DNA of 64,000 nucleotides. Origin: Lysobacter lycopersici. Its GTDB lineage: Bacteria; Pseudomonadota; Gammaproteobacteria; Xanthomonadales; Xanthomonadaceae. Location: contig NZ_CP041742.1 of NCBI RefSeq assembly GCF_007556775.1, positions 1,502,001 through 1,566,000 on the forward strand, in the 5' to 3' direction. How positions within the stretch are numbered: the first letter of the stretch is position 1; every line of letters begins with the position of its first letter. Below, in pieces: positions 28,622 through 40,160 of the stretch. A model generated the notes under the pieces. It was not told the origin of the DNA, did no database searches, and saw nothing but the letters and a program-made list of their open reading frames with translations. The position numbers and the translations under genes are program-made.

Positions 28622-30382
28622 ATGCCGCTGCCGCCCGCGCCTTCGCAACCTCCCGAGACCGACGCCGGGGCTACTCCAAGCCTCGAGGCCGAAGCCATGG
28701 GCGATGCGCCGGCCGCGGTGGGGAACGCGACCGAAGGCGACGAACCCTACCGCGTGCTGATCGTCGAGGACGATCGCAGCCAGGCGCTGTTCGCGGAAAG
28801 CGTGCTCGGCGGCTCCGGCATCCAGACCCGCGCGATCGCGGAGGCCGCCGGGGTGCTGCCGGCGCTGGAAGAGTTCCAGCCCGACCTCGTGTTGATGGAC
28901 CTGCACCTGCCGGACATGGAAGGCACTTCGCTGACCCAACGCATCCGCGCGCACGAGGAATTCGCGCACGTGCCGATCGTGTTCCTCACCGGCGATCCCG
29001 ATCCGGAACTGCAATACCAGGTGCTGGAAGTCGGCGCCGACGATTTCCTCAGCAAGCCGATCCGCCCGCGCCACCTGATCGCCGCGGTGCAGAGCCGCGT
29101 GCAGCGCGCGCGCGTGTTGCGCCGCCTGCAGGGCACCGGCCAGCAGGACCTCAACCCGACCACCGGATTGTTGCACCGTCCGGAATTGATGCGCCGCATC
29201 GCCGCGCATTCGACCGGAACCGGCGGCGCGCTGTGCGTGGAAATCCAGAACGCCGGCGCGCTGCGCGACCGCTACGGTTTCGCCGGCTTCGAGCACCTGA
29301 TGAACGAGGCCGGCCGCAACCTCGCCGCGCTGGCCAACGGGTTCGATGCCGCGCGGCTCAACGACAACGTCTTCGCCATGTTCGCGCCGGTCGCGGACGA
29401 ACCCGCGCTCGAAGGCCTGTCGCGCAACCTGCGCGACGGCATCGGCCGCGACGGCATCGACATCGCCGGCACGCCGCAGCGCCTGCGCGCGGCGGTGGCC
29501 TACGCCACGTGCGCCGGCAGCAAGCCGGGCCAGTTGCTCGACCATGCGATGGAAGCCTTGCGCGAGGCGCGCACCGCGCCGCTCGGCATCGCCGCCTACC
29601 AGGCGCCGGTACACGACGCGCGCGACGACCGCCTGCTCGCATTGCTGCGCGACGCGCTTGCCAACGACGGCCTGCGGCTTGCGTTCCAGCCGGTGGTTGC
29701 GGTCGATGGCGGCGAGGAAGCGCAATTCCAGGCGCTGATGCGCCTGCCCGAGGACGACCGGCCGATGCATTCCGCGCGCGAAGTGCTGCCGCTGGCCGAA
29801 GCCAACGGCCTGATGCCGGAGATCGACCGCGCGGTGCTCGCGCGTGCCATCGGGCACCTGGGCGATCGCGAGCCGGATACCCCGCTGGTACGCCTGTTCG
29901 TCAGCCATTCGCCGCGTTCGCTCGCCGAAGGCGGCCATGTCGAATGGCTGCGGCGGGAACTCGATGCGCGCGGCGTCGCCGCCTCGCAACTGGTGCTGGA
30001 CCTGCGCCTGGACGACGCGCTGGTGCATTCGGAGGAACTCGCGCCGGCGCTGGCGCGGCTCGCCGATGCCGGCGTCGGCGTCTGCCTCAGCCAATACCTG
30101 CACGGCAGCGAGGCCGACGTGCTGCTCTCGCAATTCCCGCTGCAATACGTACGCCTGTCGCCGCGCTATACCGCGGCCGACGCCACCGCCGCCGAACGCG
30201 ACGAGGCGCGCGGGGTGATCAAGCGCGCGCATGCGCTCGGGTTGCGCGTGATCGGCCCGTCGGTGGAGGATCCGCGCGCCGCCGCGGCCTTGTGGAGCAG
30301 CGGCATCGATTACCTGCAGGGCAACCTCGTGCAGGAACCCGAGCACGCCCTCGATTTCGATTTCCAGACCCCGGTGCTGTAG
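28622..30382 (+). CDS. Response regulator with degenerate GGDEF and EAL domains
   Basis: A 586-residue protein from the ATG at 28622 (AAAGAGTGAG lies upstream). Receiver domain about 40-160: VLIVEDDRSQALFAES, phospho-acceptor D93 in LVLMDLHLPDMEG, and DDFLSKPIRPRHL. The next region follows GGDEF topology but the signature is NDNVF. The C-terminal EAL-like domain begins LRLAFQPVVAVDGG and has QAL in place of EAL. S replaces the usual Asn in LFVSHSP, SQYL replaces DDFG, and PSVE replaces EGVE; the GIDYLQGNLV end is retained. It is therefore unlikely to make or degrade c-di-GMP and may be a phosphorylation-gated binding or scaffold protein, comparable in principle to FimX. The hybrid kinase downstream is a plausible partner. 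Confidence 0.83.
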   Translation: MPLPPAPSQPPETDAGATPSLEAEAMGDAPAAVGNATEGDEPYRVLIVEDDRSQALFAESVLGGSGIQTRAIAEAAGVLPALEEFQPDLVLMDLHLPDMEGTSLTQRIRAHEEFAHVPIVFLTGDPDPELQYQVLEVGADDFLSKPIRPRHLIAAVQSRVQRARVLRRLQGTGQQDLNPTTGLLHRPELMRRIAAHSTGTGGALCVEIQNAGALRDRYGFAGFEHLMNEAGRNLAALANGFDAARLNDNVFAMFAPVADEPALEGLSRNLRDGIGRDGIDIAGTPQRLRAAVAYATCAGSKPGQLLDHAMEALREARTAPLGIAAYQAPVHDARDDRLLALLRDALANDGLRLAFQPVVAVDGGEEAQFQALMRLPEDDRPMHSAREVLPLAEANGLMPEIDRAVLARAIGHLGDREPDTPLVRLFVSHSPRSLAEGGHVEWLRRELDARGVAASQLVLDLRLDDALVHSEELAPALARLADAGVGVCLSQYLHGSEADVLLSQFPLQYVRLSPRYTAADATAAERDEARGVIKRAHALGLRVIGPSVEDPRAAAALWSSGIDYLQGNLVQEPEHALDFDFQTPVL

Positions 30383-30613
30383 GGCCTGTTCATGCGATCC
30401 GGACAGACCACGCCGCGACTTGGTGCGCGCGAGGCAAGGAAGAACGAGAGAACTTATGTCGATAAGTGACCGAGTGATGACGCCGCATCGCGCACAACCC
30501 AGTGCGGCCCTGCGGGTTGTCGTGTCCGCTCACGATGCGCCCGCGCGCAGTTTGGCCACGCGGCCAGCCTGCCCCTCACCGCGCGCGAACACCTGGCGAA
30601 CGGACACGGCAAC
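30383..30613 (+). other. Intergenic leader before the hybrid kinase gene
   Basis: 231 bases without a convincing gene. The stretch contains a short frame from 30420 with no recognisable product. The kinase frame itself is open without a stop from 30470, so an upstream non-ATG start is conceivable. No terminator or clear promoter was seen. Confidence 0.4.
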
Positions 30614-33001
<2,388 letters not shown>

Positions 33002-33010
33002 TTCGCGTCG

Positions 33011-33484
33011 TCAGTCGTTGTCCAGCTGCTGCGCGAGGTAGTTCTGCTCGCCGAGGCGCTCGACCAGCGACAGTTGCGTCTCCAGCCAGTCGATGTGCTC
33101 TTCCTCGGAATCGAGGATGTCGGCGAACAGCTTGCGGCTGACGAAGTCGTTCACGCCTTCGCAATGCACGACGGCATCCTTCAGCACCTGCAGGCCGTCC
33201 ATTTCCAACGACAGGTCGCAGCGCAGGATCTCGGCCGGCGATTCGCCGATGCGCAGCTTGCCCAGCGCCTGGAAGTTCGGCAGGCCGTCGAGGAACAGGA
33301 TGCGCTCGGACAGCCTGTCCGCGTGCTTCATCTCGTCGATCGACTCGTGGTACTCGTGCTCGGCGAGTTCCTTCAGTCCCCAGTTCTTCAGCATCTTGGC
33401 GTGCAGGAAGTACTGGTTGATCGCGGTCAGCTCGTTGTAGAGCACCTTGTTGAGGAATTCGATGACCTTGGCGTCGCCCTTCAT
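33011..33484 (-). CDS. bfr: Bacterioferritin
   Basis: Bacterioferritin forms a 24-subunit haem-containing iron-storage cage. The 157-residue product has the four-helix ferritin core with the di-iron ligands in [33 protein letters not shown] (the Met here is the conserved haem-binding residue), and [16 protein letters not shown]. Length and termini match the family. The next gene upstream on the strand is bfd, whose product mobilises Bfr iron in characterised systems. A regulatory link through the Fur-like site before bfd is possible. Confidence 0.96.
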   Translation of the reverse strand: MKGDAKVIEFLNKVLYNELTAINQYFLHAKMLKNWGLKELAEHEYHESIDEMKHADRLSERILFLDGLPNFQALGKLRIGESPAEILRCDLSLEMDGLQVLKDAVVHCEGVNDFVSRKLFADILDSEEEHIDWLETQLSLVERLGEQNYLAQQLDND

Positions 33485-33582
33485 GGCCGTGCTCCGCGTT
33501 GCGATGGCGCGACTTTAACGCCCGCGCGGAAACGACGTCGGAACGCGAATCGTCCGCGTTTCGGATCGGGATTGCGGAACGA

Positions 33583-33789
33583 TCAGGCGGCTTGCGAGAG
33601 GATCGGCAACGCCGGCAACGTCTGCGCGGAGTGCGCTTCGTCGAGGATCTGCGCGGCGAGTTCGAGGCAACTGCCGCAACCGGCGCCCGCGCCGGTGCGC
33701 ATGGTCAGCTCGGCCACGCTGCGGCAGCCGGCCGCGGCGACTTCGCGGACTTCGCGATCGGTGATGCCATTGCAGACGCAGACGTACAC
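33583..33789 (-). CDS. bfd: Bacterioferritin-associated ferredoxin
   Basis: Bfd is a [2Fe-2S] protein that delivers electrons to bacterioferritin to release stored iron. The 68-residue product starts at a GTG (33789), giving (V)YVCVCNGITDREVREV, the usual family opening. The four cluster cysteines are C4, C6, C38 and C41 (VCVCNG, GAGCGSC). No ATG fits this opening. bfr lies 98 bases downstream on the same strand, and a Fur-box-like site precedes the gene. Confidence 0.93.
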   Translation of the reverse strand: MYVCVCNGITDREVREVAAAGCRSVAELTMRTGAGAGCGSCLELAAQILDEAHSAQTLPALPILSQAA

Positions 33790-33830
33790 GAACGGCCCCG
33801 GGGCGGTGGAACTGGCGCCATTCGACCACG

Positions 33831-33849
33831 AATAAGAACCATTTTCAAC
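33831..33849 (-). promoter_or_regulatory. Candidate Fur box upstream of bfd
   Basis: AATAAGAACCATTTTCAAC matches 14 of 19 positions of a Fur-type palindrome AATGAGAATCATTCTCATT (from memory). It lies 42 bases upstream of the bfd start, overlapping the end of rppH. bfd genes are typically Fur-repressed, which supports the call. Confidence 0.5.
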
Positions 33850-34450
33850 TAGCCGGGTCGGCGCCCCCGTCCCCGCGCGCGGACACCGGCCGTGGCCGCC
33901 GCGAATACGGCCGCCGGCGCTGCGGGTCCTCGCGGACCAGGTGCGGCAAGGGCGGCGGGATCGCCTGCGCCCCGGCCACCTGCCGGGCGAACGGCGCCAG
34001 GTGCCGCAAGGCGCTGCAGTACACCCCGCGCTTGAACAGGACCACGTGCTCGGCGGGGTACCAGAAATCGACCCAGCGCCACTGGTCGAACTCGGGGTGG
34101 TCGGTCTGGTCCAGCCGCAGGTCGGCTTCCTCGCCGGTGAACTGCAGCAGGAACCAGACCTGCTTCTGGCCGATGCAGACCAGGCGCTCGTGGCGGCGGA
34201 TGGCACGCTGCGGCAGCCGGTAGCGCAGCCAGCCCGGGGTCACGCCGAGCACGGCGACATGCTCGGGCAGCAGGCCAGTTTCTTCCTCCAGCTCGCGGTA
34301 CATGGCTTCCAGCGGCGTCTCGTCGCTGTTCATCCCGCCCTGCGGGAACTGCCAGCCGTCGCGCCGCACGCGCCGCGCCCAGAACACGCGCCCGTCGGGG
34401 TGCATGAGCACGATGCCCACGTTGGGGCGATAACCGTCCGGATCGATCAC
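33845..34450 (-). CDS. rppH: RNA pyrophosphohydrolase RppH
   Basis: RppH removes pyrophosphate from triphosphorylated 5' ends and so starts RNA decay. The 201-residue product starts at a GTG (34450), giving (V)[18 protein letters not shown], the characteristic RppH opening. The Nudix box is [20 protein letters not shown] followed by TGL. The RNA-recognition segments [14 protein letters not shown] and [11 protein letters not shown] follow. The C-terminal tail is Arg/Pro-rich ([14 protein letters not shown]) and longer than in E. coli (176 residues). Upstream codons to 34585 are open but not RppH-like. Confidence 0.93.
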   Translation of the reverse strand: MIDPDGYRPNVGIVLMHPDGRVFWARRVRRDGWQFPQGGMNSDETPLEAMYRELEEETGLLPEHVAVLGVTPGWLRYRLPQRAIRRHERLVCIGQKQVWFLLQFTGEEADLRLDQTDHPEFDQWRWVDFWYPAEHVVLFKRGVYCSALRHLAPFARQVAGAQAIPPPLPHLVREDPQRRRPYSRRPRPVSARGDGGADPAS

Positions 34451-34599
34451 GATGCGGACCTCGAAAGGTTTTGGCCAGGGGCCACTGCGCCCGACTCTGC
34501 CACGCCCGTGCTGAACGGACAAGCGCGCGGCCCGGCGATTTGACGTCGGGGCGAGCGGCAGGGAGAATTGCGCCCCCGCGCGCACTGCGCGGTCGTTTC

Positions 34600-34676
34600 G
34601 GCTATGTAGCTCAGCCGGTTAGAGCACAGCACTCATAATGCTGGGGTCGGTGGTTCGAGTCCACCCATAGCCACCA
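34600..34676 (+). tRNA. tRNA-Met(CAT), elongator type
   Basis: A 77-nt cloverleaf with encoded CCA. Acceptor stem GGCTATG pairs with CATAGCC. The D arm contains TAGCTCAG..GGTTAGAGC, the anticodon stem CAGCA/TGCTG frames the loop CTCATAA with CAT at 34634-34636, and the T loop is GGTTCGAGTCC. The sequence closely resembles E. coli elongator tRNA-Met and lacks initiator features (the C1-A72 mismatch and three G:C pairs). A lysidine-modified tRNA-Ile would also carry CAT but has a different body. Confidence 0.96.
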
Positions 34677-34699
34677 AACACTTCGATCGTGTCGAACGA

Positions 34700-34730
34700 A
34701 ACCCTGCAGAGATGCGGGGTTTTGTTGTTT
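34700..34730 (+). terminator. Rho-independent terminator after tRNA-Met
   Basis: AACCCTGC (34700-34707), loop AGAGAT and GCGGGGTT (34714-34721) form an 8-bp stem with one G-T pair, followed by TTTGTTGTTT. Confidence 0.75.
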
Positions 34731-34736
34731 GGTGTC

Positions 34737-34890
34737 CCGATGAACCCAATGCGAACCCTTGCAATCCGCAGGCAACTGGGGGCAACTTTGGGGACAACTC
34801 GTCGCCCGCCCGAACCAACTTCGCTTGCCTCAGGCGTTTTAGGCCGGTGTCGCAAAAAAAGGACGCTTGCAACGAGCACCGGCTTTGGGG
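34737..34890. other. Non-coding stretch between tRNA-Met and the Hhe-like gene, possible integration scar
   Basis: No convincing gene. It contains a closely repeated TGGGGGCAACTT / TGGGGACAACTC pair near 34776-34800, of the kind often seen next to integrase genes at tRNA sites, and an A8 run near 34853. The large gene's frame is open across it but without resemblance to the family. Confidence 0.35.
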
Positions 34891-34897
34891 GGCTGAG

Positions 34898-37800
34898 ATG
34901 ACTACAACGGAAAATCTGCACTCGCAGCGTCGCGTGCTGCTTGATCTCACTTATCGCAATCGACTGCTCAATCTTCCTAAGAAGCCATCCAGTCGCTCGA
35001 TCGTCGTCCACGATGAACTGAGCGCGCAGGTGCTCCCGTTGTTGCTGAACAAGAAGTCACTCAGCTTTTCGCCCGCACCAGAAAGCGCAGACGGCGATGA
35101 GCTAGTGATCGATGAACTCGTGCAGGATCAGGACGAAATCATCCTCCTGCAACCGGACGGCGATGAAGCTGACGAGCATGGCATCGCGGCGCGCCATTCG
35201 GATACAAAACTACAGACCAAGCTGAAGTCCGAGCACCTTCAGAAGCGACTCCTTGAAATCTACTACGAGTCCAGGACGATGCTGGAGGAGCAGGGCGTTA
35301 ACGTCCTCTATCTCGCACTTGGACAATTGCGCTTTCGTGAGCGCGCCGGCTCGGAAGAGTTCCGCCGAGCACCTCTTGTTTTGGTACCAGTCTTGCTGGA
35401 ACGAAAAAGCGCTAAAGATCGCTTTACTCTGAAGTGGAATGAGGAGGACCCACAGGAGAACCTCTCGCTCCGAGAAAAGATGCGTGTAGATTTCGGCATC
35501 GAACTACCGCCATTTCCCGAAACGGATGGCGTTGACTTGTGTGCGTACCTCGATGCAATCCGCAATGCGATTGCGGCGCAGGAAGGCTGGAGTGTGATTG
35601 ACGATGCGATCCAGCTGGGATTCTTTTCCTTTGCAAAACTCTTGATGTTTCTCGATCTCGATCCAACTAACTGGCCGGAAGGCAAGGCCATCGACGCGAA
35701 TGATCTCGTGTCTGGATTGTTGGGTGAGGGTTTTGAAGAGATCGACGTCGGTCTACCGAGCACGGCGGCGGCACTCGACGATCTCATTCCCGTCGCTGAT
35801 CTCAAGCATGTCATGGATTGCGACAGCTCACAGGCGATGGCTATCGAGGCCGTCCGACGTGGGCAGAACCTTGTCATCCAGGGGCCGCCTGGCACGGGGA
35901 AGTCACAGACCATCGCCAACCTGATTGCCACGGCAGTTAGTGATGGCAAGAAGGTGTTGTTCGTTGCCGAAAAGATGGCTGCGCTCGAGGTTGTGAAGCG
36001 CCGCCTGGAAAACGTGCAACTGGGCCCGCTGTGCCTCGAACTGCACAGCAACAAGGCGAACAAGAAAACCGTGCTGGAAGAGTTGGGGCGCACGCTAGGC
36101 CTCGGTCGTCCCGCTGGAGTCGATGTGGAAGGTTCGATCGAGCGGCTCGACCAACTCAGGAATCAGCTCAACGACCACGCCAGAAAAATGCACGCGCCGA
36201 TTGGCGCTGCGCAGATTTCCCCGTTCCGCATCGTCGGAATGCTATCGAAGCTGTTGCCGCTCTCAGGCCGGCCGACATATCAGCTGCCAGATGCGGCGCA
36301 GTGGACGCTACGCGATGCTGAGACGCGCGCCAATACTCTGCGTGAGCTGTGCGAACACCTACCTCGGGTAGGGGATGCCACGGCTAGCCACTGGCGCGGC
36401 GTCAACCACCCGCCGGTGATGCGACATCAGGCCGAAGATCTGATTGCTGCAACGGCGACGTTTGTGCCTGCACTGGATCGCGTCACTGCCGACGCTGGCG
36501 CACTTGCACGACAGCTCGGACTACCGCAGCCGGACACGCTAGCGGATCTCTCCAAGCAATGCACAGTTGGCGAAAGTCTGGCCAGAGCCCCAGAGTTCGA
36601 TCGCGCCACCATCAGCTCGGGTGTGTGGTCCGCCGGCGTGGACACATTGAAAGAAGCCCTTCGGAGCGGCCGGACACTCAGCGAGGTTCTGGCGCGTCGC
36701 CAATCCCAAGTTGCTGCGGTGGCATGGGATTCGGACTGGCTGCCGCAGCGGCATCTAGTCGCCGACCATGGCCGCGGTCTATTCCGTTGGCTCAACGGAC
36801 CCTACCGGGCGGCAATCAACCAACTCCGAAGCGTGACCTCGGCCGAATTCCCGAAGACGTACGAGGCCAGACTCGCCCTCCTCGACGATCTTATCGCTGG
36901 CCGTAAGGCGCAGCAGGTAGTGGCCGCCGTGGCCACCACCGCAAAGTCCGCATTCGGGTCGGTGTGGCGAGATCGCGATACCGACTGGGATCTAGCCGAG
37001 TCGATCCTGAGCTGGGTCGAGCAGCAGTCCGATGCGGTTCCCGGTATGGACATTCGTCAGCTTGCGTCGACTGTTGACAACCGGCATCCGCTCAATGCAC
37101 TCGTTGTGCAGGCGCGTGCGTCTGCGGTCGCCTGCAAAGTCGAGTTTGACAAAGCCGTCGCCACGTTGCGCATGGACACTGCCGTCGCTCTGCAAGGGGT
37201 GGCCTTGGAGCACGCCAGCCTGCGGGCGCTGACTGCTCGGGCGTCGGGGTGGAATGGCGACGTTGAAGGCCTGATTGACTGGCTGGCCTACGCCGAGGTC
37301 ATGCGTCGGGCCAACGAGCTCGGTTTGAGTGCGGCAATGGCCTCGCTCTCCGGGGATCCAGCAAGCCAACGATTGACGGTGGATCGGTTCTGGGCCGCGT
37401 ATTACTTGCGGATGCTCGATGTTGCCGCACAGGAGTATCCGGATCTGCCCAAATTCGATGGCCGGCGCCATGAAGAGTTGATCAAGCAGTTCCGGGAATG
37501 GGACCGCAAGCGGCTGTTAGTTGCCCAGGTCGAAGCAGCTCAAGCGCACTTCCAGAACATGCCAAAATCTGCGGCTAACGCGGTCGGGAAACTGGGGATC
37601 TTGCGTAGCGAGATCGCGCGCAAACGCGGACACATGGCGTTGCGCAAACTCTTCAAGACCTGTGGTGCACCCATTCAGGCAATCAAGCCGGTCTTCATGA
37701 TGAGTCCCTTGTCGGTGGCGCAATTCCTCGAGCCAGGCTCGATTGAATTCGATCTACTGGTGATCGACGAAGCCAGCCAGGTCGAGCCCGTGGATGCCCT

Positions 37801-39631
37801 GGGCGCGATTGCGCGTTGCCGTCAGATTGTCGTGGTGGGCGATGACAAGCAGTTGCCACCGACCTCGTTCTTCTCCCGCATCGTCGGGGGAGACGAATTG
37901 GACGAGCAGGAAGAAGGCGCCCAAGCCAAGGATCTGGAAAGTGTGCTCTCGCTCTGCGCCGCCAAGGGATTGCCGCAGCGGATGCTGAAGTGGCATTACC
38001 GCAGCCGACACGAGTCACTGATCGCCGTTTCCAACCGTGAGTTTTACGACGGCGAGTTGTTTGTCGTCCCAAGCCCAGATCGCGAACGACAGCAATTAGG
38101 ACTGCGCTTTCGCCACTTTCCAGACGGCCGTTTCGATCGCGGCAACTCCTACAAGAACCATGTCGAAGCATTAGCCATTGCCCAGGCCGTGGTCGATCAC
38201 GCCCGCCAAAATCCGCACCTGACGTTGGGCATCGGCGCAATGTCGGTCAGACAGCGCCAGGCGATCACCGACGAAATTGAACTTGCGCGCCGGCAACATC
38301 CGGAGCTGGAACAGTTCATCGCCAAACACGGGCACGAGCCGTTCTTCGTCAAGAACCTCGAAAACATCCAGGGCGACGAACGCGACGTCATCTTCATTTC
38401 GATCGGATACGGCCGCGCGAAAGGCGACGACAAGATGTACCAGAATTTTGGACCGCTAAATTCGGATGGCGGCCATCGTCGGTTGAACGTTCTGATTACA
38501 CGCGCGCGTGAACGCTGTGAGGTGTTCTCAAGCATCGTCGCCGACGATATTCGCCTGGACGAGCGAAGCCGCAAGGGCGTCGTCGCGCTGAAGACCTTCC
38601 TTAAGTACGCCGAATCCGGTGGTCTTGGAATCCCAGTGATGACCGGCCGCGAGGCGGACTCACCCTTCGAGGAAGCGGTGCAGAATGTACTGGTCAAGTA
38701 TGGTTTTCAGGTCGACAACCAAATCGGAGTGGCGGGATTTTTCATCGATCTTGCGATCGTCGATCCCGAGCAAACAGGCCGATATCTGCTCGGCTTGGAA
38801 TGCGATGGCGCCACCTATCACTCCGCAGCATCGGCACGCGATCGCGACCGCCTTCGCCAAGAGATCCTCGAAGCGCACGGCTGGACCATCCACCGAATTT
38901 GGAGCACGGACTGGTTCCAGCGTGAGCAAGCTGAGACAGATCGTTTGCTGAATGCGATCGCGGCCGCCAAAGCGAACCGTCCGCGACAAGAAGCGTTTGC
39001 GACCATGCGTGCTGAGCCAAACCCGGCAACCACTCCAGCCGTGCAGCGGGAACAGTCACACCTCGTCACGGAGCCCGAGGGCTCCGGCGAAACGTACAAA
39101 CAAGCCGACTTTGTGCCCGGGAATGCGGGCATGGCGCCGCACGAAGTGCCGTTGGGCAGCATGGCTTATACCGTAGAACGCATCATCGAGATCGAGGGCC
39201 CCATCCACGAGGAAGAAATCGTGGCACGCGTGCGCGACCTCTGGAGTTTGGGCCGAGCAGGATCTCGAATTCATGGCGCGGTGCAGGATGCAATCCGCCA
39301 TGTGGCGCGCAAAGGAACCTTATCGTCGGAAGATAACTGCTACCTACTCAAGGGCGCTCCTGTCCGGGTGCGCGACCGATCGAATGCCGAATCGCGAACG
39401 CTGAAGAAGCCTGAGTTGTTGCCACCACAGGAGATCCATGAGGCAATCATCCGGCTCGCGCGTGACTCCCATGGGGTACGTCGGGGCGAAGTGGCGACGG
39501 CGGTTTCTCGAATGTTGGGCTTTCAGGCAACCAGTCAGCAGCTTCGCGACCGAATTGAGCAAGGAATAGATGCGCTCATCAGGGATGCGCGTCTTGAGCT
39601 CGATGGCGATGCATTGGTAAGAAAAGCATGA
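34898..39631 (+). CDS. DUF4011-helicase-endonuclease anti-phage protein (Hhe-like)
   Basis: A 1577-residue protein from the ATG at 34898 (GGGGGGCTGAG upstream). The N-terminal DUF4011 region (RRVLLDLTYRNRLLNLPKK) is followed by a superfamily-1 helicase: Walker A IQGPPGTGKSQTIANLI (about 327-343), DEAS-type Walker B LLVIDEASQVEP (about 951-962), GDDKQLPPTSFF, ENIQGDERDVIFIS and RRLNVLITRARE (about 1193). A DUF559/Vsr-like endonuclease domain follows (about 1255-1350; SPFEEAVQNVL, GLECDGATYH), then a DUF3320-like and winged-helix C-terminus (about 1395-1577). The architecture DUF4011-helicase-Vsr was reported as the single-gene Hhe defence system (Gao et al. 2020, from memory). Base composition is visibly less GC-rich than its neighbours and it sits beside a tRNA, both fitting transfer. 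Confidence 0.88.
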   Translation: MTTTENLHSQRRVLLDLTYRNRLLNLPKKPSSRSIVVHDELSAQVLPLLLNKKSLSFSPAPESADGDELVIDELVQDQDEIILLQPDGDEADEHGIAARHSDTKLQTKLKSEHLQKRLLEIYYESRTMLEEQGVNVLYLALGQLRFRERAGSEEFRRAPLVLVPVLLERKSAKDRFTLKWNEEDPQENLSLREKMRVDFGIELPPFPETDGVDLCAYLDAIRNAIAAQEGWSVIDDAIQLGFFSFAKLLMFLDLDPTNWPEGKAIDANDLVSGLLGEGFEEIDVGLPSTAAALDDLIPVADLKHVMDCDSSQAMAIEAVRRGQNLVIQGPPGTGKSQTIANLIATAVSDGKKVLFVAEKMAALEVVKRRLENVQLGPLCLELHSNKANKKTVLEELGRTLGLGRPAGVDVEGSIERLDQLRNQLNDHARKMHAPIGAAQISPFRIVGMLSKLLPLSGRPTYQLPDAAQWTLRDAETRANTLRELCEHLPRVGDATASHWRGVNHPPVMRHQAEDLIAATATFVPALDRVTADAGALARQLGLPQPDTLADLSKQCTVGESLARAPEFDRATISSGVWSAGVDTLKEALRSGRTLSEVLARRQSQVAAVAWDSDWLPQRHLVADHGRGLFRWLNGPYRAAINQLRSVTSAEFPKTYEARLALLDDLIAGRKAQQVVAAVATTAKSAFGSVWRDRDTDWDLAESILSWVEQQSDAVPGMDIRQLASTVDNRHPLNALVVQARASAVACKVEFDKAVATLRMDTAVALQGVALEHASLRALTARASGWNGDVEGLIDWLAYAEVMRRANELGLSAAMASLSGDPASQRLTVDRFWAAYYLRMLDVAAQEYPDLPKFDGRRHEELIKQFREWDRKRLLVAQVEAAQAHFQNMPKSAANAVGKLGILRSEIARKRGHMALRKLFKTCGAPIQAIKPVFMMSPLSVAQFLEPGSIEFDLLVIDEASQVEPVDALGAIARCRQIVVVGDDKQLPPTSFFSRIVGGDELDEQEEGAQAKDLESVLSLCAAKGLPQRMLKWHYRSRHESLIAVSNREFYDGELFVVPSPDRERQQLGLRFRHFPDGRFDRGNSYKNHVEALAIAQAVVDHARQNPHLTLGIGAMSVRQRQAITDEIELARRQHPELEQFIAKHGHEPFFVKNLENIQGDERDVIFISIGYGRAKGDDKMYQNFGPLNSDGGHRRLNVLITRARERCEVFSSIVADDIRLDERSRKGVVALKTFLKYAESGGLGIPVMTGREADSPFEEAVQNVLVKYGFQVDNQIGVAGFFIDLAIVDPEQTGRYLLGLECDGATYHSAASARDRDRLRQEILEAHGWTIHRIWSTDWFQREQAETDRLLNAIAAAKANRPRQEAFATMRAEPNPATTPAVQREQSHLVTEPEGSGETYKQADFVPGNAGMAPHEVPLGSMAYTVERIIEIEGPIHEEEIVARVRDLWSLGRAGSRIHGAVQDAIRHVARKGTLSSEDNCYLLKGAPVRVRDRSNAESRTLKKPELLPPQEIHEAIIRLARDSHGVRRGEVATAVSRMLGFQATSQQLRDRIEQGIDALIRDARLELDGDALVRKA

Positions 39632-39685
39632 GCCTCGCTCTTCGGCGCCGAGTCATGGGGTTTTTGTTCGTGTGAACCGCGATCT

Positions 39686-40156
39686 TTACGCTTTGTGCCC
39701 ACACAACGAACACCCCTCGCTCCACTCGCTGCTGCCGTCGACGTAGTGCTCCCGCTTCCAGATCGGTGCGCGGTGCTTCACGCCCTCGATCACCGCGCGG
39801 CAGGCGCGGAACGCCTCGTCGCGGTGGCGGCTGCCGGCCGCGACCACGACTGCGATGTCGCCGACCTCGAGCCGCCCATGCGTGTGCGCGACGTAGACGC
39901 GCAGTTCCGGGGCGATGTCGGCGAAGGCTTCGCGCGCCAGCGCCTCGAACGTGGTGCGCACCAAGGGTTCGAACAGGTCGTACTCCACCGCGACCACGTC
40001 GCGGCCGTGGTTGTGGCGGCGCACGCGGCCGACGAACAAGGCTTGGCCGCCGAATTCCTCGTGCGTCACGAATTCCAGCGCGCGCGCCGGATCGAGCGCC
40101 GCGTCGCGCGGCGCGGCGACGAGCGCACGAATAGCGGAGATGTCGACCGTGTCCAT
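39686..40156 (-). CDS. moaE: Molybdopterin synthase large subunit MoaE
   Basis: MoaE, with MoaD, converts cyclic pyranopterin monophosphate to molybdopterin. The 156-residue product has GGQALFVGRVRRHNHGRDV, the VEYDLFEPLVRTTFEALARE segment, VAHTHGRLEVGDIAVVV and the catalytic-lysine region GVKHRAPIWKREHY, ending EWSEGC. The ATG at 40156 follows the moaD stop by four bases; a GTG at 40168 would overlap moaD. It is the last gene of a five-gene cofactor operon. Confidence 0.95.
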   Translation of the reverse strand: MDTVDISAIRALVAAPRDAALDPARALEFVTHEEFGGQALFVGRVRRHNHGRDVVAVEYDLFEPLVRTTFEALAREAFADIAPELRVYVAHTHGRLEVGDIAVVVAAGSRHRDEAFRACRAVIEGVKHRAPIWKREHYVDGSSEWSEGCSLCGHKA

Positions 40157-40160
40157 GCGC

